DNA of 64,000 nt, taken from Himantopus leucocephalus. Its lineage: Eukaryota > Chordata > Aves > Charadriiformes > Recurvirostridae. Each line of letters opens with the position of its first letter. The stretch's first letter is position 1. Positions 38,801 through 51,759 of the stretch are shown piece by piece. The translations under genes and the position numbers were made by a program. Under the pieces are notes generated by a model, which saw only the letters and a list, made by a program, of their open reading frames with translations, made no database searches and was not told the DNA's origin. Where the stretch lies: contig RSEF01000002.1 of NCBI GenBank assembly GCA_003993805.1, forward strand, positions 68,731,704 to 68,795,703, written 5' to 3'.

Positions 38801-41800
38801 GTACATAACATCAGAATGTACTTTTCCACTTCAACATAAAAGAGTGTTGTCAGTAAATAACAAGTGAGTATTTGCTTCTGTAAAAAAATGGGGTTTTTTG
38901 TAGAAAACATCATGCCCTTGGTAGAAGACAAAAAGGCCCCAGGACATGTATAAAAACAATTCTTAATTCTAAATTGAAATGTAAATCTAGACAAGGCTTA
39001 ACTCTATGAAGACACAAGTACTGGAATTCACTGTACAAACCAACCCTAACGTTACTTTTATGTATGTTCATTTGACACGTATATACATTAATTATTTTGA
39101 AAATGACTCAAATCCAGCACTTCATAACTCTGTGAAAAATACCAATAAAAACATACATACAGTAGTAAAATACTGTAATTACAGCCCTGATTTTTATAGT
39201 AACCTCAGATACTTGGTTTTTAAATGAACAAAAAATGAATTTTAAAGCATATGAATTTTAGGACAACAAATTGTTCTATCAGACGTCAATTTTATTTTAT
39301 ATTTTTAAACTATTTTGACACCTGCTTGCCTACAGTATCAGAAGAGGCTCCTTTTCTTGTTTTTAAAACTCAAAACATTAATGCTGTAGAAAGAAGCAAC
39401 TGAATTTTATTAAAAAAACACCGTACAGATCAAACTGATACTTAAGTGTTGCCAAAGTCAAGTCTTCCCAACCCAACTGTCAAGATCTAAATCCCTTAGT
39501 TCATAATCACTCTTAGTTCAAGGACATGAAAAAAAACCCCAAATCCTACTAAACATACTTTGAAAATTATTCCTGGTTCCCTTACAGTTACATCTCTACA
39601 TACAACATATATGCATGTATACATATGTATGACGATACACATCCTTAATAGATAGCAGTTGCTGGGACACAGATGAATGTGTGACAGGGCCCAAGATGAT
39701 AATCAAGATAGCACTTTAAATCTCTTTCCAATTTTCAGTTCAGCCAGAAGCAGCAGTAGATTCCAACACAATACAGAGCAACACGGAATGATTGGAAACG
39801 TCTGTTCTTCACAGCTTTAATCAGAAGCCCATATAGATGGGCTGTTGGTCAAAAAAGGGAGAAGGACGAAAGGGAGGGTATCGTATTAAACTTTGGAAGG
39901 AGAATAAAAAAGAACAACTCTGAACATGCAGAAAATTTGAGAGGAGACAGAGTAGGAGGAATGCAAAAGTCATAGAATAACAAAGGTTACCATTCTGGTG
40001 TTTCAGAGTGGCTCAGAGTATTAAATCTGAATTTACTGTTGACCCTGGAGAGTAAAAATTTTCTCCAGTTGTTCAGATCCATCAAGCAGATCATAAAAAT
40101 TAAGATCTATAGAGATGCTCCTACTTATAAGGGCAACTGCTCTTTATCATCTTCACTGCAATTAATTCAAAATATTTAAAGAAGTCCATGAACTAGGAAA
40201 TTACTGCTTTCAAGAACAGATTACACGATTAGATAGCAGTGCCTTAATTTGCATTGCTGACAAGAAAATCCAGAAAACTCATTAATTTTACAACAGATAT
40301 AACTCTTTATTTCATTACCTTGTTAACATTTTTTTTTCTGCTTTATGTCTTCCTTTTTGGAAGAAGAGTCTTGCTTTTCTCTTACATAAACCTAAATATC
40401 CGGTCCAACAAAACTATCTAGCTACAATCATTTGGAATGAGTTTCCTGCAAGCTGATAAGTAAGTATCTAGCTATGACTACCAACATATTGAGACTAAAA
40501 AAAACATACAAGTTTTTAATATCAAAGAATATCACTTACTTGTTATTTCCTTTTCAAGATATTTGTAAAACAGTTAATAGATTTAAGTGCCAGAAATGAT
40601 CAAATTATGTTTTTTAATAAAAGTTATATTGCCTAAATATTTATTAACTTTTCCCTCCTTGCAAGTGATATATATAAACATCATTTTGGAGAATTAAGCC
40701 ATTATATTATTTACAAAAATTAAGAGACAACCCAAACAAAGCTCCCAACTGAAAAGCGGGTTTGTTCTCTTGCTGGTAGAAATCTTTTGCTTTGAGGGAG
40801 ATGAAGACTGACAGTGGAGGCATGAAGTTTAGCTTCCTTACAGCTGGCAGCGTAGGCCAGTTAAAGAAGTGGCGCCCAATAATCGCTGCTTTAAATAAGT
40901 GGTGCCTGTAGACAACATTTTACAGAAAAAGTAATGCTTAATTGCTAAGTTGCAGTTGATTTTATGCCGAATTAGAGGAAAATAGCTGGACATTATTTCT
41001 ATTAGAAGAACATACCCATCATAACTGAGTATATACCATGACTGCACCCTTAAGTAATTCTGCCAGTCCAAAGAATTTACAAACATTATATTCTAAATCA
41101 TAAAATGTGAATTTTCCCTTTTATAAGAATTTAGAAATAAACTGATTCACTGGTGAATACGGGGACAGAAAGCACGTAGGTGTGTAGTGCTATGCTGAAG
41201 ATGGTGGATCTGTCTTCCAAGAAGCCAAAAACTGAAAAAAAAAGAGAGTCAACAAATCTCAAATAAACACTTATTTATGAAAAATCACCCATATTGATGA
41301 AAATGAAAAATGGTACTGAAGAACAAGAGAGTAACATACCAAGAATATTATAGGCAAAGGCATTTGTTGCTATCCACAACATCCAAAATGTATTACATCT
41401 ATCTCGGAGCAACTGGAGAAGTACACATATTCTGAAACCATTTCTGGCCTGAATAATATAAGGTGTCTATTAAATTTTGCTGACTTATGAATCAAAGTTT
41501 ATCTTTTCCCTTCAGGTCAATATCCAGTACAGAAAATGTTTTATCTGATTTATGGAGTAGTGGAGCTCCTCAACAGACCTATAAATTCACAATACTTAGT
41601 ACTATGAAATGATATATTCTGTAAATGAAAGTGATGCTAATAAAATAAATTTCCCAAGAGATCTGGGAATAATCATCAATAAACGCAAACACTAACTTCA
41701 GAAAAATAATAAAATTCCTTATTAATAAAGTTGCCACTGAATAACTTGTTAGTTTCTCCCTGATAGTTTAAACTAGTTCTGAGCAAATACTCTCCCCTCC

Positions 41801-41857
41801 CCCCTTCTCTTTAATTTACCACTCACTTGGAAAAGTGACCTTACTTTTACCCTGCAC
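32834..41857. other. intronic DNA, nothing recognised
   Basis: AT-rich sequence with short homopolymers (A-rich near 34.34 kb, T-rich near 36.59-36.63 kb) and a run of near-repeated AAGTATTTAAA units at about 33.68 kb. Short frames of 60-95 codons show no known product. A patch at about 37.32-37.45 kb is more GC-balanced but unidentified. Confidence 0.6.
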
Positions 41858-41870
41858 CTCCCTCTGGTGG
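41858..41870 (-). promoter_or_regulatory. weak candidate CTCF-type site
   Basis: On the minus strand this reads CCACCAGAGGGAG, 12 of 13 against CCASYAGRKGGCR by eye. The usual C at position 12 is replaced by A, which likely weakens it. Confidence 0.35.
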
Positions 41871-44629
41871 TTTCTTTTTCTGTTTATTTAGAAGCAATTG
41901 TAGTAAGTAGATTCTTCTTGCCTTGTTCTAAAGCAAAACAGAGTCTTAGGTTTCAATTATTTTCATCTCATCCTTTCACTCAATTTTTCCTAACTAAAGT
42001 TGTCTAACACAAGTTTCCTCCCCCCCTGCCCCTGCCAAGCCTTATTTGTTGCTTCTTTGCCTCTTTTGTCTGGCCATTTCAGCCTTCAGCCATGTCCATA
42101 AAAATCCATCAGCTTTCTGAGATAGGGAATTAGCAGAACTACAGAAACCCTCTTCAGATGTACATATCACAAACGTTAATGGTCTCTAAAACACTGTAAG
42201 TATTTCCTTAAATACCAATGTTGCTACAGTTGCCTTCCGAGGAATTTGCATTACTGGGATTTACAAACCTGAATTGCTGGTACTCCCGTAGGTTGGGGAG
42301 CATGGACACTTACACAAGTGGAAAAACCTCACAGATCTACAACAAAACGTGCAGTTTTTACTAATGCAGTTAGAAGGAGAGATGTTGGTGGAAACAGCTC
42401 GCAAAGACTGAATGAGCCAGTAGCAGCTCTCAGATTTCTAAAGGATGTCAACATGTTTGCTGATCTAATATAGACACACATGCTCCTGTGATGCAAAATG
42501 GAAATCCCGACTAGTATTGAAAACCTGTTCCAACAACAAATAAAATGACTGAATCATGCATATGACTATCAAATTTGCTACTTATCTTGAGTGTTTATGG
42601 TTTTTGTTCCTTGTAGTGGTCATTTATCCATCACTATTTTTTATACAGAGTATTCCCAACAACTTCTGATACTTTTTGAACTTTAGAGGAATAAAGCCAA
42701 AGTTCTGAAGGACGCAGGGTAATGTTTTGAGAGGCTTTCTAGTACTTATGCACTTTTATTTAATGGTGTAAGTTGGTAAGCCGTTACAGACGGTTCTGAA
42801 ACTTCAATCCAATACCTCATTTTCCTTAACTTTGTTATACTAAAATCATTGGCTTTTTGTAACACATACCAATAGCTTCTAGCACTGAAGAGTCACTTTA
42901 GATATGTTAAACGATCCCTCAGAGGCCTACATGGCACTACGGAGAAGAAACCACTGCTGTAGCAAAAAAGAAGTATTTTAGGATGATAGATGAGGAACTA
43001 ACTAGACAAGTTGTTTCAACTCAACGAGAAACATGCAGGGAAAATATTCACCCAGTGGAACATGAGAGTTTTCCAAGCTTCAGAAAAATACGGTAAACAA
43101 TGGACATAAAAATAAAACGCGTTGAAATGACTACACAATGTCCTTTCAAATGATATGTAATATTAGCACCATCCACCCCTCACTTTTTTACTCCTGAGAC
43201 ACACGTCAGTGCGCCAGAGAAGAATCAATCATCGAGCAAGAGAAAAACATAAAACCTATCAAACTGTAGGGTGGATTTTTCTCAGGAAAAATGTCAGAGC
43301 ATTTCACTTTGATCTTTTTTTTTTCTCTCTCTTTCAGAAACAGACCAGGAAAACTTCTCCACCCCATAAAAATAATAAAGCACAAAGCCACACAACTTTC
43401 CAGTCCAGAAAATAATCTCCAATGAAAACTGTTTCTTTCCAGTGGCTCCGAGTGACAAATTAACATTAAAAATGCTGGATCACAAATGTTACAATCATAA
43501 TTACATTTGAAAGCAGAAATATCTGCTTTTAGCATTGATCGGTAAGGAAAAGGAAATACTGTTTTAATAATGACACTAATAGACTAATTATACATCTAAT
43601 TTTCAGTGTCTAAAAAAACCTACAGACTTCATTTTGTCATGTCCAGAACCCTGTAAATTGAATATAATCAACACTATAATTAAGATTTCAAAATAGCTTC
43701 TACTGTAATAGTTTGTCTTTGGTAATTAATTACTTTCCAGGAAAAATCATCTTCTGGGATTAAATGTCCATTTCACTCCAGAAAAAAACCCAACACATAC
43801 ACACAGTATATATATTTTTAAGTAAGTCTGTATTTTCTACAGAGAAAATAGATTTCTCCTGAAAGCTATCTTTCTAAGCTGAAAAGCAGAATATGGCCCA
43901 GTAATTTCTTAATCGCACAAGAATACAACTGTTAAATTTTAGTAAGAAACTGGCCCCAGTTTTGTAAAGAGAGAACACAATGCTGAGCAAAAACCCGGAA
44001 TGTCAGCAGTCACTTCTGGAAAGCACATCTAAACTTAAAAAATAACTGATTGGATATACAAGTCAGAATGCACATTTTCAACAAAGCGCATGGGCCTGGG
44101 TGTGACATGCAAAGTTTCAAACTTTATCGAAAGTCAAGACTTTCCCAGAAGGTTTTTATCCAAATTAGGTGATCTTCAGAATTTTAGAGCAAGAAGTCAA
44201 TTAAAAAAGAATTGTTCCTGAATCCTTATATGCCTACGGTGAACTGAGAGTGCAAACCTCAGAATATGTAAGTCTATGTAACATCTGCATGTAAAGAATA
44301 GCTAGAAATCCAATTACGATTTCGATATCTGTATTTTAATGAAGGCATTGAAGTAAATGGGTAATAGATTCGGAGAGTAAAAAGGACTGAACAGAAGCCA
44401 CATTTCAAGAATCTGTATGTTAACACTACTCTTGCCTGTTAAATATTTACAGCACCTCACAAAATGTTCTCCCTCCCAGAAAAATATATTGAGAAATTAA
44501 CTCTTAAATTTGTATAAATTTATTTTCCTAATACTAGAATATGCATAGATATGCATAAGAATTTCTAGTCACAAAAAACGCAAATGAAACATTTCTGTCA
44601 TAACTGTTTTCTCCCTGTTCCAAGCTTTA

Positions 44630-44712
44630 TAAATAATATTTTTTTATATTTTTATATTTATATTTTTAAATATAAATATATATATATACACTTTATATTT
44701 TTAAATAAAAAT
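44630..44712. repeat. AT-only low-complexity tract with TA repeat
   Basis: Some 80 bp consist almost only of A and T, built from TTTTATATTT-like units and a short TA repeat. Partial dyad symmetry is present, as expected for such composition. Confidence 0.85.
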
Positions 44713-47700
44713 TCAAATTAAGTAAGTAAACCGGGGCATGGCTAATGACTCAATATTGAATGAAATTTCCCTATTTGAAAGGCCATTAGAAGTCCCAATG
44801 CTATGTATTAAATGTATTTGGAAACAATATTTTGACAAGAATTAATCTCAGCATAATATTTTTCTTCCATATGGAAAAGATTTTTATTGTGAGACTATTA
44901 AAAGAGCCTGTCAATCATGCGCAACAACTGATCTATAAAGCTATTCAATCACCTGATCTTCAGTGAAATTAAAAAGCAGTTGCACAAAAACAGGCATCTA
45001 AATGCCTTTGCAGGCCACATCCTTAAGTATTCACTTGTTACTAGACACACACAGCTAAGCTCACTTCTTTACACTGAAGGTGCATAAAGGTGGTGCATTT
45101 GCATACTTGCAAAAAGGTGCAAGTAGTGGAGGCCTGAAAGGTAACTAAAAATGTTAGTTTAATTATGGATGCAATTGCATATTTTTTTCTTTGCCTATCC
45201 AAACTAAGATACAAACTGCTAACTTCAAGCTCAGATGAAGGTGAATATGGGCAAGAACATCCAGTTTTATTGGTTTTCCACTCTTCCTTTCAGATGGAGG
45301 GAATACAGGTCCACGTGGCGGAGAACATATGTTCAGGTTCAGTGGGAGATGGGAATCCCCTATACAATCTATGTTGGCCTCATTCGGTTTTTTTTACAAA
45401 GTCCTTTGAAACTGCTGAACCAACATAGCAAGAGCATATTGGGTCTAACAGTTAAACGCTGATTAAAGGAATTCTGTGTAACATAGGCAATAGAAATGAT
45501 ATGAAAAGCAGCACATCAATATCCAGTCTTAAAGAAGTTTCTTACTGAATGAGATTAAAGTCTGACATACTTGACATACAAAGATGGCAGAATTATAGAC
45601 ATACTTTTTTTCAAAAAAATCTAACAGCTCAGCAGATCTGTATGAAGAAGCCTTTCATACTTATCCCTCAAGCATTTTTAATTCTAGCAGGTTGAATAAG
45701 ATCCAGAGAAGACATTTTACATAGCTGGGAACAGAAAAATGCAAAAAAAGAAGTCATTTCAAGAAGTCCTTTATACTTGAAGGAGAAGCCCACAAAATTG
45801 ATGAGTTGTACAGCCAGCAGTGCAATCACGTGAGCTCTTGATTATTTTCTAGAAACATAAAAAAACCGAACCTCTAGAACTGAGAAGGGGTAGGAGATCT
45901 ACTTCTGAGCCAGCCCTCAAGCAGACTCACAACACTCCAGCAGAAACCCTCCTTCTGCTACTCAGAAAGAGAGAAGAAAGTTTGTCTGAAAAGGAAAATT
46001 TAGAATGGAAAAAAGCTTGTGAAAATTGCAATTTAAAGTGCAAAACCAGTAAACTGGACAGCCATACAACTACCATGCATTGTGCACAGCTGCAGAAAGG
46101 CCTGGAAGACTGCACAAAAACAAGGGAAGAAAGAGGGGGGCTTACGAAATTGTTGTCCACGAAGCAGAATCTGGGACATATGAAAAAAAACACTCATGCA
46201 AAAAGCAGCCATAGATCCCTTTATGAGCAGTTTACTGCCATAAAAGATATAATGCTTCTGTCACCAGTCCCATATATGCTTATCAAAATTGTAGTTACAT
46301 CCCCCAAATCAAGATTTTACTATTTTGAACCAGCAGGGAAGACTAAACCATATGAAGCTTTTTGGAAAATTCTCGATGTTAATTGGAAAAGTAATAAATG
46401 CCATTAGCATTTGCAATTCTAAGAGTTTAAAAAATATCAATATGTACTTTCTATAGAAATAATACTAATCAAAATGCACAAGGAACAAAAAAAAAAGCAA
46501 AGAAACTCATTTATCTATGCAGTGTATATGTAAATGCAATCAAAAGTGTACGCGTTCTGCCAGGATTCAGACAAATATCAGTTACCTCATCATCTGTAAT
46601 TTTCATTTGTGAGAAGTTAGTCCAAGGCAAATGCAAGCTAATTCAATTTACCTTCATCTGCAACAGGGCAGTCTGAATTCTGTATCTGCCTATACTACTG
46701 TGAATTTGTAGTCTATTCACAGATGTAAAGTTAATATATTTATGAAAAACCACCAAGAAAATTACTATATGTATATCAACCCCTTCTAACAGAAATAGAA
46801 ATGTTAAATCAATACATTTAATATTAAAGCTGAACATATGAATTACATTAAGTTTATAATACAGGAAAATGGAAGGAAGTACATATTACGCACACTTTGC
46901 TCTTCTCATGGTTATAAGGTCTTAAATTAACTGTAATCAAATATTTCAAGGTAATAATGATAAAATGATTTATTCTCATGAGTACACTAGTGTCAGACAC
47001 ACCTAAAAGGATCGTGTGGGACTGAAGTCTTAAACAGTAATGAGTGGTTTATACTGAAGGCTGAAGCTTTTTATTGCTATTTCTATCAAAATTACATTTG
47101 TATGTTTATATCAACAGGTTTGGGGGTTTTGGTGCAGCTGAAGATGTCCAGGGTTTTTTGTTTGTTTGTTTTTAATAGCATAAACAGGGGACTGACAAGG
47201 ACTTATAACATCAGTCCAAAGGACACAATAAAACCTTTAAAACTAAAAGGCAGGTAAAGATAGACTGTCTCTGGAGATTCAAAATAGTACACTGAAAAAC
47301 TATTAGCCATTACAAAGTCTACTCTACGATAGAAAACAGATGATGGATACAAGTCCTATACACTCCACTTTCTTCTACAGTTTCTATATTCTATTGTCCA
47401 AAAGCCTCAGTTGCAAGTAAATAGTATTAATAAATACCTTCTCATATGAAAACTTGAGAAAAAAATATTGGCTAGCCATTATTTTAGATCTAAAAGCTTT
47501 CAAAATATTTTTAACATGAAGCTCACTGTAAAAAATCTAAATACTTCAATTTAGTTGCTAAGACTTTTTAAGCAAGGTAAGCAGTGACGTCTTTTGCTAA
47601 AGAAGTACTAAAAAATGTTTCTGCAAACCACAACTGCTTTCACTACATTTGTCAGTAACTATGAAAAGTTATATGGAAAAGAAGCTTCCCATTGGCATAC

Positions 47701-48131
47701 CAATGCTGCTACAAAAAAAAAGGTCTGTTTCGTACTACCTGCAATTATACTGTCAGGGAAAGCCTGCCAACACTGGGGGGAAAAAAACCCACACAACTTC
47801 TAATGAAACCATATTCTTAAACGCAAGGTTCAATGAGAGCAAAAAAAGCTGCCTGGACAAGAAAAACAAAACAAAAAAACAACAAACCATCAAAAATTTG
47901 CTAATAACTTTGCAGCATTCTGAACCACAGCAATTTAAATACCACCACACAATAAACCAAACAAGTAAATTTTTTTCCACCTGACCTACACTAGAGTTAT
48001 TCACAATTTATCTTATGAGCAGTAAAACCTATTTACATGGTTCCTATCTTAAGACAAAAAGGAGGAGAGTCGATTTCCCATTTATTTCCCAGCAGTTACA
48101 GAATTCAACTATAGATCATTTCCCTTTCTTT

Positions 48132-48144
48132 CTACTAGGGGGCT
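48132..48144 (+). promoter_or_regulatory. weak candidate CTCF-type site
   Basis: The plus strand reads CTACTAGGGGGCT, 11 of 13 against CCASYAGRKGGCR by eye. It stands out as the only G-rich word in a strongly AT-rich neighbourhood. Confidence 0.3.
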
Positions 48145-49962
48145 TATTTATTTCTTCAGGTTTTAGGATATATGGATACAACGGAATTTCAGTATATATT
48201 CAAACAATTCCTTGTGTTTTACGTTAGACAGTGTGCATGATCCCTGGGTAGATTAATACATTTTAAAGTTTGGATAAAATAAATTTGCACCTACAAATGG
48301 ATTGGTTTAGATGCTAAGCCCTGCAGCTACCCCCAACAAACACCTCACAATGAGTTTTAGCATTTGCACAGGGAGATTATCACAGTATGCTCCTTGACAC
48401 AGCAGAGCTCACAGTGATAAAAAACAAAACGTGCCTTCCCCTTCTCCCTGGGGGTGTGCTGGATTCTGAACCATTAGCAAACACAACTCCATTATATCGG
48501 AAGGAAGTGGGAAGTGGTTGGGCTCTGCAGGTGTTCAAAAATACATTTTCAGTACGGGAGCAGATGCTTGAAAAGAAACAATTCAAGTAAGCACATGGCA
48601 CCATAATCAGTCTTACTACTGTATTTGAATGCAACTGTCTTCCTCTCAAATATACGAGTTACTTGGTTTTGGCATCACATGTATTTATTGCACCTGCAAG
48701 TGCTTGAATATATTACACTTCCACATTTCAATGTACATTTTTTTAAAGCAACAGGACACAACAGATCACAACTAATGATGAATAAATTACTATCCTGGTC
48801 ACAATAAACCTTGTCAATTCATGTGGCACAGGGAGTTGCCCAAAATTAACTTTAATTTTCAATCCTTGAGGCCATTAATGTATATAGAATGTAATAAAAT
48901 GTCATTACCCTCATTTTAGGTGTTTCTGCTACCTTATATTGCCAGACAACATCTGCTTGTTACTATACTCTGAATATGTGAAGCATCTATTGTTACAGAA
49001 CATTTTGTTTCAGTTGATCTTGAGGAACCAGCAAACCCAGACTGAGCCAAACTGTATTTCTTCATAAACAAGTCTAAGGAAAATGAAGGTCTTTCACTGT
49101 AAATGGAAACGCAGAGAAAACAGGATCATTCAAAAGGTGTTGCATAAAACAGATATCCCTTAAGCAGAAAATCTGAACCAAAACCATAACTTAAGTGGCT
49201 GAATTTTCTTACTAGCTTCATTTATCGGTGCATTTTTCTTTTACACATATACAGGACCAAAAGTTTACAGGAGAGCACTATGTATGACTACTGCCTTTTA
49301 ATAGAGTTTCATTTTCTTCTGAATACTAGAACTTGCAGACTTCTCAATAAGGCACTAACTGAGAACCTGTGACCCAATCCTCAGTTAGCATTAAAGGCAT
49401 CCAAAGGGCATCTAAAATTGTTGATTTATGATTTAATGATCTAGCACCGGGCCAGCAGTTCCAGACAATGCACTAAGAACTGAACAGGTCAGGAGACTGA
49501 ACTATCCTGTCTTTGCAGGTGAAGAGAGAAGGATACGATTGGGCCAGTAGTAGTCTGCCTCTTGTCATACTAAATCCACACTTAAGGAGAGATGCCAGTC
49601 TCCAACTGGTATTCTGATACCACTCATGAACATCAGATCATCAGTTTTTGTTTTGTTTTGCTTTTTTAAACTGCTTAATGATTTTCATAAGAATTAATTT
49701 TTAACTACCTTTGAATCTGTTAAATATTTTACTCTTTGTAAATGAACCATTTTCTATGCCTGCATATATGTAGCTTCTTTGCATTAAAAAACCCCACATT
49801 TTTTCCTTCCCCCCTCAGATAATACACCCTATCTGGGCATGCATCGGCCTTTATCCTAATAAAAATCATTTTTCACTTGAACCAGTTCCTCCTTTCTTTT
49901 TTACTTAGACTGACAGCATAACCCTCAGTGGAAAGTTTAACTTCCTTATTCTTCCCTTTCTG

Positions 49963-49984
49963 TTTTTTTTTTTTTTTTTNGGGG
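49963..49984 (+). repeat. T17 run, unresolved base, then GGGG
   Basis: Seventeen T are followed by N at 49980 and then GGGG. The ambiguous base at the end of a homopolymer indicates unresolved length or base calling in the assembly. Confidence 0.95.
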
Positions 49985-51214
49985 ACTTTCTCCATCATGA
50001 CTGTTTCCTAGAGTAAAAATCAATGTAAGAGCAGCTGTTTCTTTCATCTATTTGAATCTCTCAAACAACCTAAAACATTTTTACTATATACTGATTGTTC
50101 AGATCTATTTCCAATAGGCCTACAAATAAGACTATCAACTTTGAGAGTAACTACAGCCCTCTTTTCCAACCTCTTAGGCTACTAAATGGATATTGTGAGA
50201 CCAAATCCAATTTTCAGTAAGTTCCAACCATCTTTCAGCAGTCACAACTTTTTGATAGGTCCATAGTCTAATTTAAAGAACTTCTGTTTCAAAATTCAGG
50301 ATAGCTGTTGGATTTTCCAGATTTCTGTTCTGATCTGTCTAGGTTCTTTACTCTCATCTGCCACTAGCATTTATTCTACTCAAAATCATAGTCTCCCTCA
50401 GATTTTATTCATATTCTGAAGGAGATCCTAATAAAGACACCACACAGGTTTAATAATCCAGGCCATTCATGGCTGGTTGCTTTAAAATCGTCCATTTACA
50501 GTGCTCTCAGAAGTTCAAGGAAGCTCAAGAAAGAGACAGTTTCTTTTGACTCAGATTTATTCTCACAGTAGCTAACTACAGTTATAGCTCCTTTACCATG
50601 TTAATGATGCGCAAAAACCTACAGTGTCCCAATGATAAAGAAACAAAAATTAGAAAGCTGAAGCATAATGAGTTCTCCTGTGGTTTATCTGCCCTCTTCA
50701 CTTGACTCTTCCCTAAACAGTGCTATTGATACATAAACACTTTGTGCACAGCTATGCCTTAAAAAAAAAGTTGTAGAAAGAGGGTGCCCTTTAAAAGTAA
50801 ACATTTACTATGCCATGGTACTGACCTACTGTGGTATTTCCTATGCTTAGTACACATAGTACAGTGATATATTTGTATCTTAAATTTTCCACTGTAAATG
50901 TTTATCATTAATGTACTTCTGTTTCATAAAGGAAGGTAACAGCAAGAAGGTCTCTTTCCGTAATTCAGTATTGATAACACAGCGATCACAGTCCTTTATA
51001 AAAACAATAAAGCAGTATTACTTTCTATTCTATTCTCTTTACCCTTCAAATTATTGCTACACTGCCGCAAGCCACACAAAGAAGTTAATGTTTTCTAAGT
51101 TAAACAACGGGCTGTCCGCTTATCTGAAAACTTAGACGTGGTGCAACTTCCAGCTACCTGAGAGCAAGCACAGTGCCTAGCAACCCTGCACACTGCCAGG
51201 GCTCCACGCCTGAG

Positions 51215-51720
51215 TCCTGTCGCGTGTGTTAGCGTGAACATTTCCAGCCTCAGTAGGCATCGCCGGCACCCTTCCCCACCCCCCCACCGCCTGCTTGCAC
51301 TGTAAACTGTGGTTCAGAACAGCTCATAAAGCCAAGCTGCACAAGGCGGGGGGGGGGAGTACATATTTGGGCCAGGGCCAGGCCCACCTACCGGATAATC
51401 CCGGTTTACGTCCGCCAGCTGTTTATACTTACCTGATGCGCAGCAGGTGCAGGACAAAAGGCTCACACAGCCCCGCACCTGCCGCCTCCGCCCCGGCTCG
51501 GGCCGCAAGGGCAGCACCCAGCACCCTCGGCCGACTCTTGGCAGCAGGCCCCGGGGCAGCACGGGCCCGCCGCCCTCGCCCGCCGCCCTCTCCCTCGCGG
51601 CCCAGCTCTGCCCCTGGGGCCCGGGACACCAGGCGGAGAGCAGCCGCCACACTGCCCGCCGGCTGCAACACTGGTCAGTCGGCTTCACCGGTTCCTGCCG
51701 CCAGATTTGGGATGGGGCAC
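51215..51720. promoter_or_regulatory. intragenic CpG island, probable promoter
   Basis: Within uniformly AT-rich intron, about 500 bp become strongly GC-rich with dense CpG (GTCGCG, CATCGCCGGC, CCCGCCGCCCTCGCCCGCCG, CTCGCGG and many more). In bird genomes such undecayed CpG clusters normally mark unmethylated promoters. A consensus splice donor on the minus strand lies inside it, which supports a first exon on the CDKAL1 strand. A G10 run sits at 51348-51357. No TATA box was seen, as is usual for CpG-island promoters. On the plus strand a GCAG|GTAGGA word at about 51808 could be a weak opposing donor, so bidirectional activity is possible. Confidence 0.8.
51427..51432 (-). other. consensus splice donor in the CpG island
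   Basis: The minus strand reads GCATCAG followed by GTAAGTATAAA. CAG|GTAAGT is the full U1-complementary consensus. It sits at the low-coordinate edge of the densest CpG block, where a first exon would end. Confidence 0.75.
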
Positions 51721-51757
51721 AACCCCCACCCTCACCAGAGGGCTTCCTCCACCCCAC
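51433..51757 (-). other. candidate first exon ending in a perfect splice donor
   Basis: Read on the minus strand, a frame opens with ATG at 51757 and stays open for 108 codons plus one base up to the donor at 51433. It starts MGWRKPSGEGGG and ends LLSCTCCAS. It is rich in Gly, Arg, Pro and Cys with no known domain, as expected for random translation of GC-rich DNA. A second ATG frame from 51671 is also open through the donor. The first frame leaves one base (G), matching the AG that begins the CDKAL1 exon at 13119. Whether any of it is translated is unknown; it may be 5' UTR or a non-coding RNA. The 5' limit is not determined. No gene symbol is assigned because no protein was recognised. Confidence 0.45.
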
Positions 51758-51759
51758 AG

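Larger units (their letters stand above)
41871..51200. other. intronic DNA, simple sequence only
   Basis: AT-rich sequence with no recognised gene or transposon. It includes an AT-only stretch near 44.64 kb, a T17 run with an unresolved base at 49.96-49.98 kb and a CTCF-like core at 48.13 kb. A 141-codon plus-strand frame at 45982-46407 has no recognisable domain, no visible splice or promoter context and ordinary intronic composition, so I do not call it a gene. Confidence 0.55.

Noticed and set aside
45982..46407. 141-codon open frame on the plus strand
   Set aside because: No recognisable domain, no supporting splice or promoter signals, ordinary intronic composition, and length comparable to other chance frames in the window.
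13120..51426. The island being the normal CDKAL1 promoter with all early exons between it and the 13-kb exon
   Set aside because: Searching by eye for the N-terminal and cluster-encoding exons on the minus strand found none, and these introns are normally much longer. A translated search would settle it.
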